Shown here piece after piece: positions 7,759 through 16,924 of a DNA stretch of 64,000 nt. Numbering within the stretch: position 1 is the first letter of the stretch; every line of letters starts with the position of its first letter. The notes below the pieces were generated by a model. The model searched no databases, was not told where the DNA came from, and was given only the letters and a program-made list of their open reading frames with translations. The stretch lies in the NCBI RefSeq assembly GCF_000671395.1, contig NZ_AQQY01000005.1:124001-188000 (forward strand). The letters are read 5' to 3'. The stretch is from Actibacterium atlanticum. GTDB taxonomy: Bacteria; Pseudomonadota; Alphaproteobacteria; Rhodobacterales; Rhodobacteraceae. A program made the position numbers and the translations under genes.

Positions 7759-9540
7759 CTAAAGTTTTCCCTTTCCAACACCAACTGCGGAACACTCCTG
7801 AAAAACCCGGTGTTCGCAATTCGCACAGACCTTTGGGTCCAACAACGGAAGAACTTCGGCGATCGCGTCGCGTTTTGAAAGGTGGATGTGCTCTTTGGTA
7901 AGAGCTTTCATGACCTTGAAACGAGCCAGCTTGGAGATCGTCTTGGGGGTTTTGGTCTGCAGGTGGAAACTGCCACCACGGCCATGGCGGCGCTTTGCTT
8001 CTTCGATGAGCAAGTCGGCGCCGGGCATGTCGATCTCTCCCACGCCTTTAACGATAAAGATCATGTGTTTTTGCTGGGGGCGATCCTGTTCAAAACGCCG
8101 AAACTGGCGCCGGATATGTTCGACAGAACCAAAATACAACGGACCATCAAGGCGCGAGATCATAAGTTGCGGGCATTCTGGCAAGTTGTTCGATTCTGCG
8201 TTCTTGAACATACGGGTCGGTGTAGACGGGTCTGGCGCCCCGACACCGACGAATGGGTGAGCTGTCTGGTTCAGAAACAGGCCGAGCGACAGCAGGACGC
8301 CCGCGTAGATGGCGAACTCTAGATCAAGCAAGAGTGCAGAGCCAAAAGTTACCAGCGCGATCGCCGCTTCTGGTTTTGAAGTTGTCAGGATGTGACGGAT
8401 TTCTCGAAGATCAATAAGGCGGAGCGCCACCAGAAGAATAACGCCCGCCATCGCTGATATTGGGACATAGGCAAAGAGTGGAGCAACGAACAACAAAATT
8501 AGGAACAGGAAGATCGCGGCGAAGAGTGCTGAGAGAGGGGTTGCTGCGCCGCTATCATAGTTGACGCCTGAACGCGTGAACGAAGCCGACCCGGGATAGC
8601 AACGGAATAGAGAGCCTACAATATTGGACAGGCCCTGCCCAACGAACTCTCGATTCCCATCGATCATCTGGCCAGATTTAAGCGCGATAGCGCGCGAGAC
8701 AGACATCGCCTCAAGCAAGCCAACGATGGCGATCGCCATGGCAGAAGAACTCAGGTCCTGTACAGCACCTATACTGATCTGAGGAAAGGAGAATTCGGGG
8801 ACGACCCCGTCGATACGACCGATCGTGGCAAGCCCAGTCTCCGCCCCACCCATGCCAAGGCTCAGAAGTGTGGCGAGGAACAATGCGATCAAATAATTGG
8901 GCCACGTCGGACGAAATGCCTTGACCGCAAGGCCCGCCCCAAATGCCGCGCCCGTTATGGTGACCGCGCGCCAGTCGGCCATACCAATTCCGCGCGCGAG
9001 GCCACTGACGTAGGCGCCAAGATCATCGGGGCGAGGCAGATCGATCCCCAGAGCCTTGTCCATTTGGCTTAGCGCAATCAGGATCGCTGCACCGGTAACA
9101 AAGCCGGTCATGACCGAGTGGGAAACGAAATCGACCAAGGCCCCAAGCCGCGCAAGGCCCAGAGCAAGCTGAATGATACCCACAAGCAGTGCCAGCAAGA
9201 TTGCGTTTGCGATGAACTCGGGTGAGCCGGGCGCGTGTGTGCCCGCCAATGCTCCGAATACAAGAACAGAAATCGCTGTCGTTGGGCCGGAAACCGCGTG
9301 CCAGCTTGACCCGGTTAGGGCTGAGACAACCGGAGTAATCATCGCCGTGTAGAAACCGTATTCTGGCGGAAGTCCTGCAATGGCTGCGAAGGCTACGCCC
9401 TGAGGCAGAACCAGTGACGCGCCTGTCAATCCCGCGAAGAGGTCAGCGCGCAGGCTGCGCGGCGAGATCCGCCCGATCCAATCGGGGAACAGTGAAATGC
9501 TGGCAATATATCGGGCGGCACTCCGCACTATCCCGTGCAT
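7759..9540 (-). CDS. SulP family inorganic anion transporter with STAS domain
   Basis: A 593-residue inner-membrane SLC26/SulP carrier. The N-terminal SulP signature region is plain (GLTGASLVLPQGVAFAAIAG, then PEYGFYTAMITPVV), followed by a polytopic core. A cytoplasmic STAS domain lies near residues 450-560 (ISRLDGPLYFGSVEHIRRQF). An unusual short tail with CANCEHRVFQEC ends the protein. Sulfate or bicarbonate are the usual substrates. It diverges from a LysR-type gene that precedes a sulfatase and TRAP operon, so sulfate handling is the likeliest role. Confidence 0.9.
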   Translation of the reverse strand: MHGIVRSAARYIASISLFPDWIGRISPRSLRADLFAGLTGASLVLPQGVAFAAIAGLPPEYGFYTAMITPVVSALTGSSWHAVSGPTTAISVLVFGALAGTHAPGSPEFIANAILLALLVGIIQLALGLARLGALVDFVSHSVMTGFVTGAAILIALSQMDKALGIDLPRPDDLGAYVSGLARGIGMADWRAVTITGAAFGAGLAVKAFRPTWPNYLIALFLATLLSLGMGGAETGLATIGRIDGVVPEFSFPQISIGAVQDLSSSAMAIAIVGLLEAMSVSRAIALKSGQMIDGNREFVGQGLSNIVGSLFRCYPGSASFTRSGVNYDSGAATPLSALFAAIFLFLILLFVAPLFAYVPISAMAGVILLVALRLIDLREIRHILTTSKPEAAIALVTFGSALLLDLEFAIYAGVLLSLGLFLNQTAHPFVGVGAPDPSTPTRMFKNAESNNLPECPQLMISRLDGPLYFGSVEHIRRQFRRFEQDRPQQKHMIFIVKGVGEIDMPGADLLIEEAKRRHGRGGSFHLQTKTPKTISKLARFKVMKALTKEHIHLSKRDAIAEVLPLLDPKVCANCEHRVFQECSAVGVGKGKL

Positions 9541-9575
9541 GGCTCCTCCAACTTACGACGCTTGACCAAGAGAAG

Positions 9576-9589
9576 CGCCTGATCAGGCG
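9576..9589. promoter_or_regulatory. 14-bp perfect palindrome between sulP and lysR
   Basis: CGCCTGATCAGGCG is a perfect palindrome in the 138-base divergent spacer between the SulP and LysR-type genes. It could be a regulator binding site for one or both promoters. LysR proteins more often use T-N11-A sites, so the binding protein is uncertain. Confidence 0.45.
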
Positions 9590-9678
9590 TTATTACGTGT
9601 GGGGTGCGGATATCGTTCTTGCCAAGTTGGGGGTAGTTCAGAAAAAGTAACGGGTATGAAATTTGGATATAGGGTTAA

Positions 9679-10578
9679 ATGATCAAGGTTCAGCATATCG
9701 AAATGCTCTTGGCGATTGATCGCGCGGGCAGCATTCGCGCGGCGTCAAAGCTGTTGGGCAAAACACAGCCCGCTGTGACCAAGGCGTTGCGTCAGGCAGA
9801 GTCCGAACTGGGCGTTGCGATATTCAAACGCGCGGCCAGCGGAGTCGTCCTTACCGAAGAGGGCAAAGTTGTCCTTCGACGCGCGCGGGTTATCCAATCC
9901 GAACTTCGAAAGTTGCAGGAAGACGTGGACCAACGGCGCGGTTTAGCGACGGGGCGCCTGAACGTCACCGTGTCCCCTCTTGCCGCCAGTCGGATCGTCG
10001 GCGGCACCATCAAGCGGTTTAAACGCAAATTTCCGGGCGTACATGTTCAGATCAGCAGTGGGCATGAGCCGATGGCTTTTGGTCCTGTACGCGAAGGGCA
10101 AGTCGATCTTGTGATTGGCCCGGAACCGCATGAATCCGATTCTGCCGGATTGTCTGTACATTTTTTGGTGGAAACTTCGATTGTGGTCATCACTGGTTCT
10201 ACGTCGAAATGGAAGAACGCAACCTCGCTAGCGGACGTTCTTGAGGGGGACTGGCTGATGATTGGAACGCGCGCGCGGCTTCCGTTTTTACAGCAGCGCT
10301 TTTTTGGACTTGGCCTAACCCCGCCTGAGCCAATGATCACATCAGATTCGATTATTAGCGTGCTCTCAATGGTTCAGGACAGCGACCTACTGTGCACCTT
10401 TCCGGAAATGTTGCTTGATGAGGCAGAGACCAAATGGCGGATCAGGGCACTTGATTTACGCGAGCCGCTGCAATCCGCCCGTGTCGCCATTACAATGTCA
10501 TCAGAACGCCCCCCAACACCTGCGGTTCAATATTTCTGCGACTGTGCGCTGCAGGTGTCAAAGAACGAATTCGGCTGA
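9679..10578 (+). CDS. LysR family transcriptional regulator
   Basis: A 299-residue LTTR of normal length. The winged HTH fills the first 60 residues (HIEMLLAIDRAGSIRAASKL, then TQPAVTKALRQAESELG), followed by the inducer-binding domain. It is transcribed away from sulP and towards the sulfatase/TRAP genes, which start 120 bases downstream. The position suggests it controls one or both of these units, possibly in response to a sulfated or sulfonated compound; this is inference from context. Confidence 0.9.
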   Translation: MIKVQHIEMLLAIDRAGSIRAASKLLGKTQPAVTKALRQAESELGVAIFKRAASGVVLTEEGKVVLRRARVIQSELRKLQEDVDQRRGLATGRLNVTVSPLAASRIVGGTIKRFKRKFPGVHVQISSGHEPMAFGPVREGQVDLVIGPEPHESDSAGLSVHFLVETSIVVITGSTSKWKNATSLADVLEGDWLMIGTRARLPFLQQRFFGLGLTPPEPMITSDSIISVLSMVQDSDLLCTFPEMLLDEAETKWRIRALDLREPLQSARVAITMSSERPPTPAVQYFCDCALQVSKNEFG

Positions 10579-10698
10579 CATATTCCTAAAGGTAATATCC
10601 ATAAACATTTGAGACCTCCCAGGTGAGGCCCGTGTCCTGTAGTTTCTCCTAGTCTGGATCAGCGCCCGTTGGGGCTGCCGGAAATTGGGGAGGGAGAC

Positions 10699-12372
10699 AT
10701 GAACATTCTATTCATCATGTATGACCAGCTGCGGTTTGATTACCTCAGCTGTGCGGGCCATCCCTTTTTACATACCCCGAACTTCGACCGCGTCGCGGCA
10801 AATGGCGTGCGGTTCACAAACGCATATGTTCAGTCACCAATCTGCGGTGCGTCGCGGATGAGCTTTTATACCGGGCGCTATGTCTCGTCGCATGGAGCGC
10901 AGTGGAACGGCTTTCCTTTACGTGTAGGAGAAGTGACGCTGGGTGATCACCTGCGAGAACACGGCATGGATTGCTGGCTTCTTGGCAAGACCCATATGAA
11001 GGCTGATGCCAAAGGGATGGCACGGCTTGGCCTGTCGGCAGACAGCACCATAGGTGCACGGCAATCCGATTGCGGCTTCGATGCCTGGGCGCGCGATGAT
11101 GGTCTTTGGGGGCAAGGGCCCGATGGGCTCTATGACAGTAAGCGGTCCCCTTACAACGAGTATCTAAAATCCAAGGGATATGATGGGGAAAACCCTTGGG
11201 CGGACTACGCAAATGCTGGGATTAGCGATGATCAGATCGCCTCTGGCTGGATGTTCCGGAATGCCGACAAACCCGCCAATATCCGCGAAGAGGACAGCGA
11301 AACACCCTGGCTCACTTCGGAAGCGATACGTTTTATCGACGAGACTAAAGGCCCTTGGTGCGCCCATGTCTCGTTTATTAAGCCGCATTGGCCCTATATT
11401 GTGCCGTCCCCGTATCACGACATGTACGGTCACAACCAAATTCAGCAGCCACGGCGTCATGCGTCGGAGCTTGATAAGCCGCACCCCGTTTTGGCCGCCT
11501 ATCAAGACACGCGCGTAGCCACTGCATTCCAACAGGATGATGTCCGCGAGAAAGTCATCCCTGCCTACATGGGACTAATCAAACAATGTGATGACCAGCT
11601 GGGTCGTCTGTTGGACCATCTGGAAGCCAGCGGTCAGATGAAGGACACCATGATCGTCTTGACGTCAGATCATGGTGACTATCTGGGCGACCACTGGTTG
11701 GGCGAGAAAGACTTCTTCCATGAGGCCGCCGTTAAAATTCCTCTGATCATATTCGATCCCCGGGCCGGCGCAGACTCTACGCGCGGTACGACGTGCGATG
11801 CGCTGGTAGAGTCAATCGACTTGGCGGCGACTTTTGTCGAAGCCGCAGGTGGCGAGGTGCCAGACCATATCATTGAGGGCAAATCCTTGATGCCGTGGCT
11901 GCGTGGTGAAACGATCGACGGTTGGCGAGAGTATGTCATCAGCGAATATGACTATTCGGTCACGCCGCGCTGCAAAGCCCTGGGTGTCAGCCCCCGCGAT
12001 GCACGCATGTTCATGGTCTTTGATGGCCGCTGGAAACTGATCCATTTCGAAGGCGGATTCCGCCCGATGCTGTTCGATCTGGAAACAGACCCTGATGAGT
12101 TCACAGATCTTGGCGCAGATCCCGCGTTTCAGGACCAAATCGACCGCTTGTATGGCTACCTTGGCGCTTGGGGGCGGCGCATGTCGCAACGCGTGACGGT
12201 GTCTGACACGGATATTCAGAATATGCGCGGGGCCTCCCTGAGGCGGGGCATCATGCCCTTCCTTGTTGATGGAAGTGAAGTACCAGCTGAACTGACGCAG
12301 AAGTACCACGGCCCAGTCCGCCAGACGTTCGTTCCAATGACTCAGAGCGAGGAGGAAAACCATGGAAATTGA
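10699..12372 (+). CDS. Sulfatase family hydrolase (FGly-type)
   Basis: A 557-residue enzyme of the alkaline phosphatase/sulfatase superfamily. The formylglycine-type signature C-x-A-x-R is present as CGASR with C49, within SPICGASRMSFYTGRY. Metal-binding and active-site elements include the N-terminal YDQLRFD, KPHWPY and TSDHGDYLGDH. It should cleave a sulfate ester or phosphonate/phosphate monoester, probably in the cytoplasm because no signal peptide is seen. GGGAGGGAG precedes the ATG at 10699. The stop overlaps the TRAP permease start by 11 bases, so the transporter probably imports its substrate. Choline-sulfatase or phosphonate monoester hydrolase activity are alternatives. Confidence 0.87.
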   Translation: MNILFIMYDQLRFDYLSCAGHPFLHTPNFDRVAANGVRFTNAYVQSPICGASRMSFYTGRYVSSHGAQWNGFPLRVGEVTLGDHLREHGMDCWLLGKTHMKADAKGMARLGLSADSTIGARQSDCGFDAWARDDGLWGQGPDGLYDSKRSPYNEYLKSKGYDGENPWADYANAGISDDQIASGWMFRNADKPANIREEDSETPWLTSEAIRFIDETKGPWCAHVSFIKPHWPYIVPSPYHDMYGHNQIQQPRRHASELDKPHPVLAAYQDTRVATAFQQDDVREKVIPAYMGLIKQCDDQLGRLLDHLEASGQMKDTMIVLTSDHGDYLGDHWLGEKDFFHEAAVKIPLIIFDPRAGADSTRGTTCDALVESIDLAATFVEAAGGEVPDHIIEGKSLMPWLRGETIDGWREYVISEYDYSVTPRCKALGVSPRDARMFMVFDGRWKLIHFEGGFRPMLFDLETDPDEFTDLGADPAFQDQIDRLYGYLGAWGRRMSQRVTVSDTDIQNMRGASLRRGIMPFLVDGSEVPAELTQKYHGPVRQTFVPMTQSEEENHGN

Positions 12373-14458
12373 TCCCCCTAACAAGGGCCAAGTGTTCGAT
12401 AAACACTTTGCCGATCGTATCGCTGTTCTCTTCGCGGCAGTCATCGTCCTGTATTCCGCATCTGGTCCGATCAGCGAATTCGTTCGTTGGTTTATCGAGA
12501 CGACCACGCCCGCGTTTGACGAAATGAGCCGCAGGGACCAGCGCGTCTTTTTGCGCGAACATTGGTTGGGAAGCACCTATCGCAGCTTCGAGCAATCGTT
12601 CCTGCTGCCAACAGGTCTGATCATCGGCCTGCCCATTGTACTTAGTTTTGTCGTCACACTTCTGACCCTGCACCGCAAAGAAGGTCTGCGCTGGCTCAAC
12701 TGGACAATGGCTGGTCTGGCCGTCGCTGCGTTCGTCAGTTGGATTGTCGTGATCTTTGCCAGCGACGCTGGTGTTCTACCGTCGGCCCGTGCGCTCGACT
12801 ATGTCATGTTCCCGCTCGCATCAGTGATCACCCTGTACCTGACCTATCGCCTATTTGGTGGGTTCATCGTGGCCTTTTGTCTATTCTGGGTGATCTACTT
12901 CTTCGTCAAAGGATTCTTGCCGGAATGGACTGGCATCCTTGCCGGGTCCGAATCCACCTTCGGGCAGAACCTGCGCCAGATGATCCTGCAGTTCTGGGCG
13001 CAGACCGGAGGCATGTTCGGCCAACCGATCCAGGTGGTAACCGGCAACGTTCTGATTTTCATCGTCTTTGGCGCCGTGCTTATGGCCAGCGGAGCAGGTG
13101 ATTTGCTGATGAAAATCGCGAACCGCCTAACCGGAGGCTTCGTTGGTGGTGCGGCACATGCGGCCGTTGCGTCTTCGGCGCTCTTTGGCACCCTGTCAGG
13201 TGCAGCGATCTCGAACGTGGTCTCGACTGGCGTCATGACCATCCCCGTGATCCGCAAAGCAGGCTTTCGCCCACCATTTGCCGGGGCCGTCGAGGCAGCT
13301 GCGTCGACCGGTGGCCAGATTATGCCACCGGTGATGGGCGTCGTCGCCTTCTTCGTCGCTGGCCAGATCGGGTTGGAATATCGCTATATCGTCGTTGCAG
13401 CGATCCTGCCCGCGATCTTCTATTATCTCGGCACCTTTTTGGCGGTCTATTTCGAGGCTCGCAAACTAGGCATCGGTGCCCTGCCAGAACATGAACGTCC
13501 GAAACTGACCCGCAAGGAAAGGGTGCAATGCCTTGTTTTCGTGGCACCACTGGGCACGCTCAGCTACTTTCTGTTCGCCCAGCCCTCTGTGCCGAAAGCT
13601 GGCTTCTATGGTCTGATCGTCGCTCTTCTGTCCGCCACGATACTGTTCCGCGAGTTCCGTTCGCGCGACAAAATCTGGCGCGCCTTTGTGGATGCAGGCC
13701 GCATGGCTGCTTCCATTGTCGTGATCGTGACCGCGATTGGCCTGATCGTTGGGCTAATCCAAACCTCTGGCTTTGCCGGTCGCCTGTCGCTGCTGTTGGC
13801 AGAGGTCGCCTCTGGGCCGATGCCAATCGTGTTGCTGGTTGTCGCCTTGGGTGCCATCGTTCTGGGGATGGGGCTGCCACCGGGTGCCACCTACTTTATC
13901 ATTGTGATCGCGCTTAGCTCGGGCATCGACACCGTAGGCATCGCTCCGCTTAGCTTACACCTGTTCGTGGTGTTCTTCGCCATGATGTCGACGGTAACAC
14001 CCCCGGTTGCCTTGGCCGCTTTTGCTGCCGCGCCAATCGCCGGGGCCGACCCGATCCGCACCGGGTTCGAAGCAGCCAAGATCTCGCTTGCGGGTTTCTT
14101 GATCCCCTTCGTCTTCGTCTATCACCCGGCGGTTCTGTACAAGCTACAGGTCCTCTTCGAGTGGTTTGGTGAAGACCGGGTCAGCTCGAAAGCGATGATC
14201 GATGTCTCGACCGTCACTTGGTTCGACTTCGGATGGATCGTCGTCGCCTTTATTCTTGCCATGTGGTTGATCGCTTCAGCTCTGGCAGGATTCGACAGAA
14301 AACGATTGACGCCTGTCGAACGCATCCTGCGCATCGCGCTTGGCGGCGCGGCCTTGTTGCCGCAACTGGCCATCGCGGTGCCCACAGCCGCAGCAGGGCT
14401 TGCCCTGATCGTAATTGGGCCTCGTTTGGCAAAGAACGCAGGACCTGCAACCAACTAA
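12362..14458 (+). CDS. TRAP transporter permease, fused 4TM/12TM (TAXI type)
   Basis: A 698-residue polytopic membrane protein in which the small (DctQ-like) and large (DctM-like) TRAP subunits are fused, as usual for TAXI-type systems. The DctM core is marked by SALFGTLSGAAISNVVSTGV, AAASTGGQIMPPVMG and GMGLPPGATYFI. It works with the binding protein encoded next and uses an ion gradient to import an organic anion. It starts inside the sulfatase gene, which implies translational coupling and a shared substrate. Confidence 0.93.
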   Translation: MEIDPPNKGQVFDKHFADRIAVLFAAVIVLYSASGPISEFVRWFIETTTPAFDEMSRRDQRVFLREHWLGSTYRSFEQSFLLPTGLIIGLPIVLSFVVTLLTLHRKEGLRWLNWTMAGLAVAAFVSWIVVIFASDAGVLPSARALDYVMFPLASVITLYLTYRLFGGFIVAFCLFWVIYFFVKGFLPEWTGILAGSESTFGQNLRQMILQFWAQTGGMFGQPIQVVTGNVLIFIVFGAVLMASGAGDLLMKIANRLTGGFVGGAAHAAVASSALFGTLSGAAISNVVSTGVMTIPVIRKAGFRPPFAGAVEAAASTGGQIMPPVMGVVAFFVAGQIGLEYRYIVVAAILPAIFYYLGTFLAVYFEARKLGIGALPEHERPKLTRKERVQCLVFVAPLGTLSYFLFAQPSVPKAGFYGLIVALLSATILFREFRSRDKIWRAFVDAGRMAASIVVIVTAIGLIVGLIQTSGFAGRLSLLLAEVASGPMPIVLLVVALGAIVLGMGLPPGATYFIIVIALSSGIDTVGIAPLSLHLFVVFFAMMSTVTPPVALAAFAAAPIAGADPIRTGFEAAKISLAGFLIPFVFVYHPAVLYKLQVLFEWFGEDRVSSKAMIDVSTVTWFDFGWIVVAFILAMWLIASALAGFDRKRLTPVERILRIALGGAALLPQLAIAVPTAAAGLALIVIGPRLAKNAGPATN

Positions 14459-14493
14459 ACTAAATTAATCGCACCGAATAGGGAGGAAACCCG

Positions 14494-15471
14494 ATGCGAA
14501 ACATGACCCTTGCAGCCATTGCTGCCACAACCCTAACGGCCGGTGCCGCCCTCGCCGATACGACCCTTAAAATGGCCACCATCGAGCCCAGCCTTGGCCA
14601 AGCCATTACGATGGCCACCTTCGCCAACGTGGTGAACGGACATCTTGACGATGTTCAGATTGAGGTCGCCGGTGGTGGTGCCGCGACCGTCCACCAATTG
14701 GAAACCGCACGCGGGAACCTTGACATGTACATGGTGTCTCCCACCATCTACAATTTCATCTCCAAAGGCGCGGCCATGTACAAGAACGAGGCCGACGCAG
14801 CCGAGGCGTCAAAGAACCTTGCCCTGCTGATGTGGTTCCCCTATGGCCAGTATCACTACGCCGTTCGCGGCGACAGCGACCTAGAACTGCTGGATGACAT
14901 CGAAGGCGCGACCGTCTTCCTTGGCCCCGCAGGCGGCGGCGCATTCAACGCAGCCAAAGGCTGGATCGCGGCAACCACGGGACTTGTCGCTGGAGAGGAT
15001 TACGAGGCCATCACCGCCAACTGGGCGACCGGCTTTCAGTCCTTCCTTGATGGCAAGATCGATATGTACGTGAACGGCTGCATCGACCCCTGCCAGCAGT
15101 TCATCCAGTTTACCGAAACTGAAAGCATTCGTTTCATTGGGCCGGAAAGCCACGAAGGCGAAGCGGTGACCAAATTCTTGGGCAACTTCCGCTATCTTGC
15201 GGAAATTCCGGACGGTCTCTACGAAAACCAAGTCAACGAAGGTCCTGTCATGTCGAATGACACGGCCGTGGGCATCGGTGTGCGCGCTGACCTTGATGAA
15301 GAGACCATTTATCAAGTGACCAAGGCCTTCTGGGACAACGTCGGCGGCATCACGTCGGATGCGCCTTGGGCCAAAGTGCTGAACCTAGAGTTCGCGGCTC
15401 AGTCGCTGGCCAACATGCCCCTGCACCCTGGCGCTGCGCGTTACTACAAAGAAGTCGGTGTTCTGAAGTAA
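14494..15471 (+). CDS. TAXI family TRAP transporter solute-binding protein
   Basis: A 325-residue periplasmic binding protein. The signal peptide is residues 1-21 (TLAAIAATTLTAGAALA), and the mature part has TAXI-type features, including GPAGGGAF in the mid region and HPGAARYYKEVG at the C-terminus. It delivers the ligand to the fused permease encoded 35 bases upstream; GGGAGG precedes its ATG. The ligand is unknown, but the upstream sulfatase points to a sulfate ester or similar anion. Confidence 0.92.
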   Translation: MRNMTLAAIAATTLTAGAALADTTLKMATIEPSLGQAITMATFANVVNGHLDDVQIEVAGGGAATVHQLETARGNLDMYMVSPTIYNFISKGAAMYKNEADAAEASKNLALLMWFPYGQYHYAVRGDSDLELLDDIEGATVFLGPAGGGAFNAAKGWIAATTGLVAGEDYEAITANWATGFQSFLDGKIDMYVNGCIDPCQQFIQFTETESIRFIGPESHEGEAVTKFLGNFRYLAEIPDGLYENQVNEGPVMSNDTAVGIGVRADLDEETIYQVTKAFWDNVGGITSDAPWAKVLNLEFAAQSLANMPLHPGAARYYKEVGVLK

Positions 15472-15532
15472 CATCGGCCGTCCGGGGCCCAAGGAGGGGC
15501 CCCGGACCCTATCACGGCGAAGGAAAAAAACT

Positions 15533-15832
15533 GTGTTTATCCGCAGAACCACCTACCGGCTTGCTCCGGATTTCGACACGCCTGACGGGCAAGCCCAGTT
15601 TGAAGGGGAAATGCGCGCCAATATCCGGCCCGAAAATATTGAAGGGCTGATTAGCACCTCTCATGTCCCGAACGAGGACGGCAGTTGGACTGTGGTTGCT
15701 GTCTGGGAAACCAAGGTCAACGCGATGGCGGCTGTCGGCAGAATCCGCGAGGAATGGGATCGGCAAGCCTCAAGACTGGTGGAAGGTCCACTGATTGAAA
15801 CCGCTGGTATTGGCATTTGGGAGGCCGGATAG
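15533..15832 (+). CDS. Small ABM-like (dimeric alpha/beta barrel) protein
   Basis: A 99-residue protein starting with GTG after AAGGAAAAAAA. It has the beta-alpha-beta spacing of antibiotic-biosynthesis-monooxygenase-like ferredoxin-fold proteins (SWTVVAVWETKVNAMAAVGRI). No catalytic residue can be named. It follows the TAXI binding protein by 61 bases and probably belongs to the same operon, with a possible role in processing the imported compound. The family call is tentative. Confidence 0.6.
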   Translation: MFIRRTTYRLAPDFDTPDGQAQFEGEMRANIRPENIEGLISTSHVPNEDGSWTVVAVWETKVNAMAAVGRIREEWDRQASRLVEGPLIETAGIGIWEAG

Positions 15833-15873
15833 CGCGCAACATTAAGCAGTCCTCGCGCTTCTCGCAACGACCA

Positions 15874-16743
15874 GTGGATACACTTCTTGCACCCGCTGCA
15901 GCCTTGACTGCTGGTGCCCTGTTCGGGGCAAACATCCACGTGCAAAGATCAGCGCTTGGCTCAACAGACCCTCTTGTCGGTGCGTTTTACTCTGTCGCGG
16001 CAATGGCCGGATTGTTTTGGCTAATCTCGCCGTTCTTCATCAAGTTAGATTGGTTTTGGTCAACGCCAGCCATCTTCTTTGCGATTGGTGGATTGGTCTT
16101 TCCCGCACTTGGGCAAAGCTTTCAAATCTTTTCGATCCAGCGGGTCGGCCCCGCCCTTACAGCCGCAATTGGATCATTTGTCCCGTTCTTTGCTGCAGTG
16201 CCTGCGGTCCTGTTTCTTGAAGAGTCATTGGGTCTTCAGGGCACGCTTGCCATGACTTTGATGGTTGGAGGGCTCATATTCGCCGCATGGCCGAAAGAGG
16301 GTGTTGCGCGCAGTTTTCCGCTTTGGGTATTAGCCTTGCCCTTGGGGGCGGCCTTGGCCCGGGGGATTGTCCAGCCGGTAACAAGTGCAGGTTTGTCGAT
16401 CGGTGGGAATGCGGTTTTTGCAACGCTCCTGCAGTCAAGCGTTTCAGCCTTGGTATTGCTCTGCCTATTGGTAGCAACAGGTCGTGGCGGCCAAGCAGTC
16501 TTCGCAGGGCCGGGTAAGAACCGCTTCCTTTTCAGCGGGCTGGTCAACGGTTTGGGCATTCTTTGCGTAAACTTCGCATTGATGCATGGCGAGGTGACAG
16601 TCGTTGCTCCATTGATCTCGACAACCCCGATTTGGGCCGTTGGGTTCGGATTGTTGGGCATAGGTCCAGAGCGGCCACACCTGCGTCATGCAGTAGTCGC
16701 GGTGATGGTTTTCACCGGTGCCTTGCTTTTGTTAAGCCGCTAG
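15874..16743 (+). CDS. EamA/DMT superfamily transporter
   Basis: A roughly 289-residue membrane protein with about ten hydrophobic segments and the two-fold EamA repeat (LLAPAAALTAGALFGANIHV at the N-terminus, GLVNGLGILCVNFALMHGEV in the second half). Such proteins export or import metabolites. The start is uncertain: GTG at 15874 places the first membrane helix normally, but the frame is open back to a TTG at 15817 that would overlap the previous gene. It ends the sulfatase/TRAP transcription unit and could export a product of that pathway. Confidence 0.82.
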   Translation: MDTLLAPAAALTAGALFGANIHVQRSALGSTDPLVGAFYSVAAMAGLFWLISPFFIKLDWFWSTPAIFFAIGGLVFPALGQSFQIFSIQRVGPALTAAIGSFVPFFAAVPAVLFLEESLGLQGTLAMTLMVGGLIFAAWPKEGVARSFPLWVLALPLGAALARGIVQPVTSAGLSIGGNAVFATLLQSSVSALVLLCLLVATGRGGQAVFAGPGKNRFLFSGLVNGLGILCVNFALMHGEVTVVAPLISTTPIWAVGFGLLGIGPERPHLRHAVVAVMVFTGALLLLSR

Positions 16744-16924
16744 ATCTTTTCTGGTGCCTATTTCGGAAAGTTGAGCTTTTAAACTTGAGCACAGAGCGGA
16801 CATTTGGGCGAGTGGGCTGGTATGGCCGCTTTGGGCCGTTTAGTTTGGGAGCCCGACAGGTGCCGGAAGCCTCAATACAGCGGTGAACTACCCGACAGCG
16901 TTTGTCCGCGGCATCCCAGCGCTT

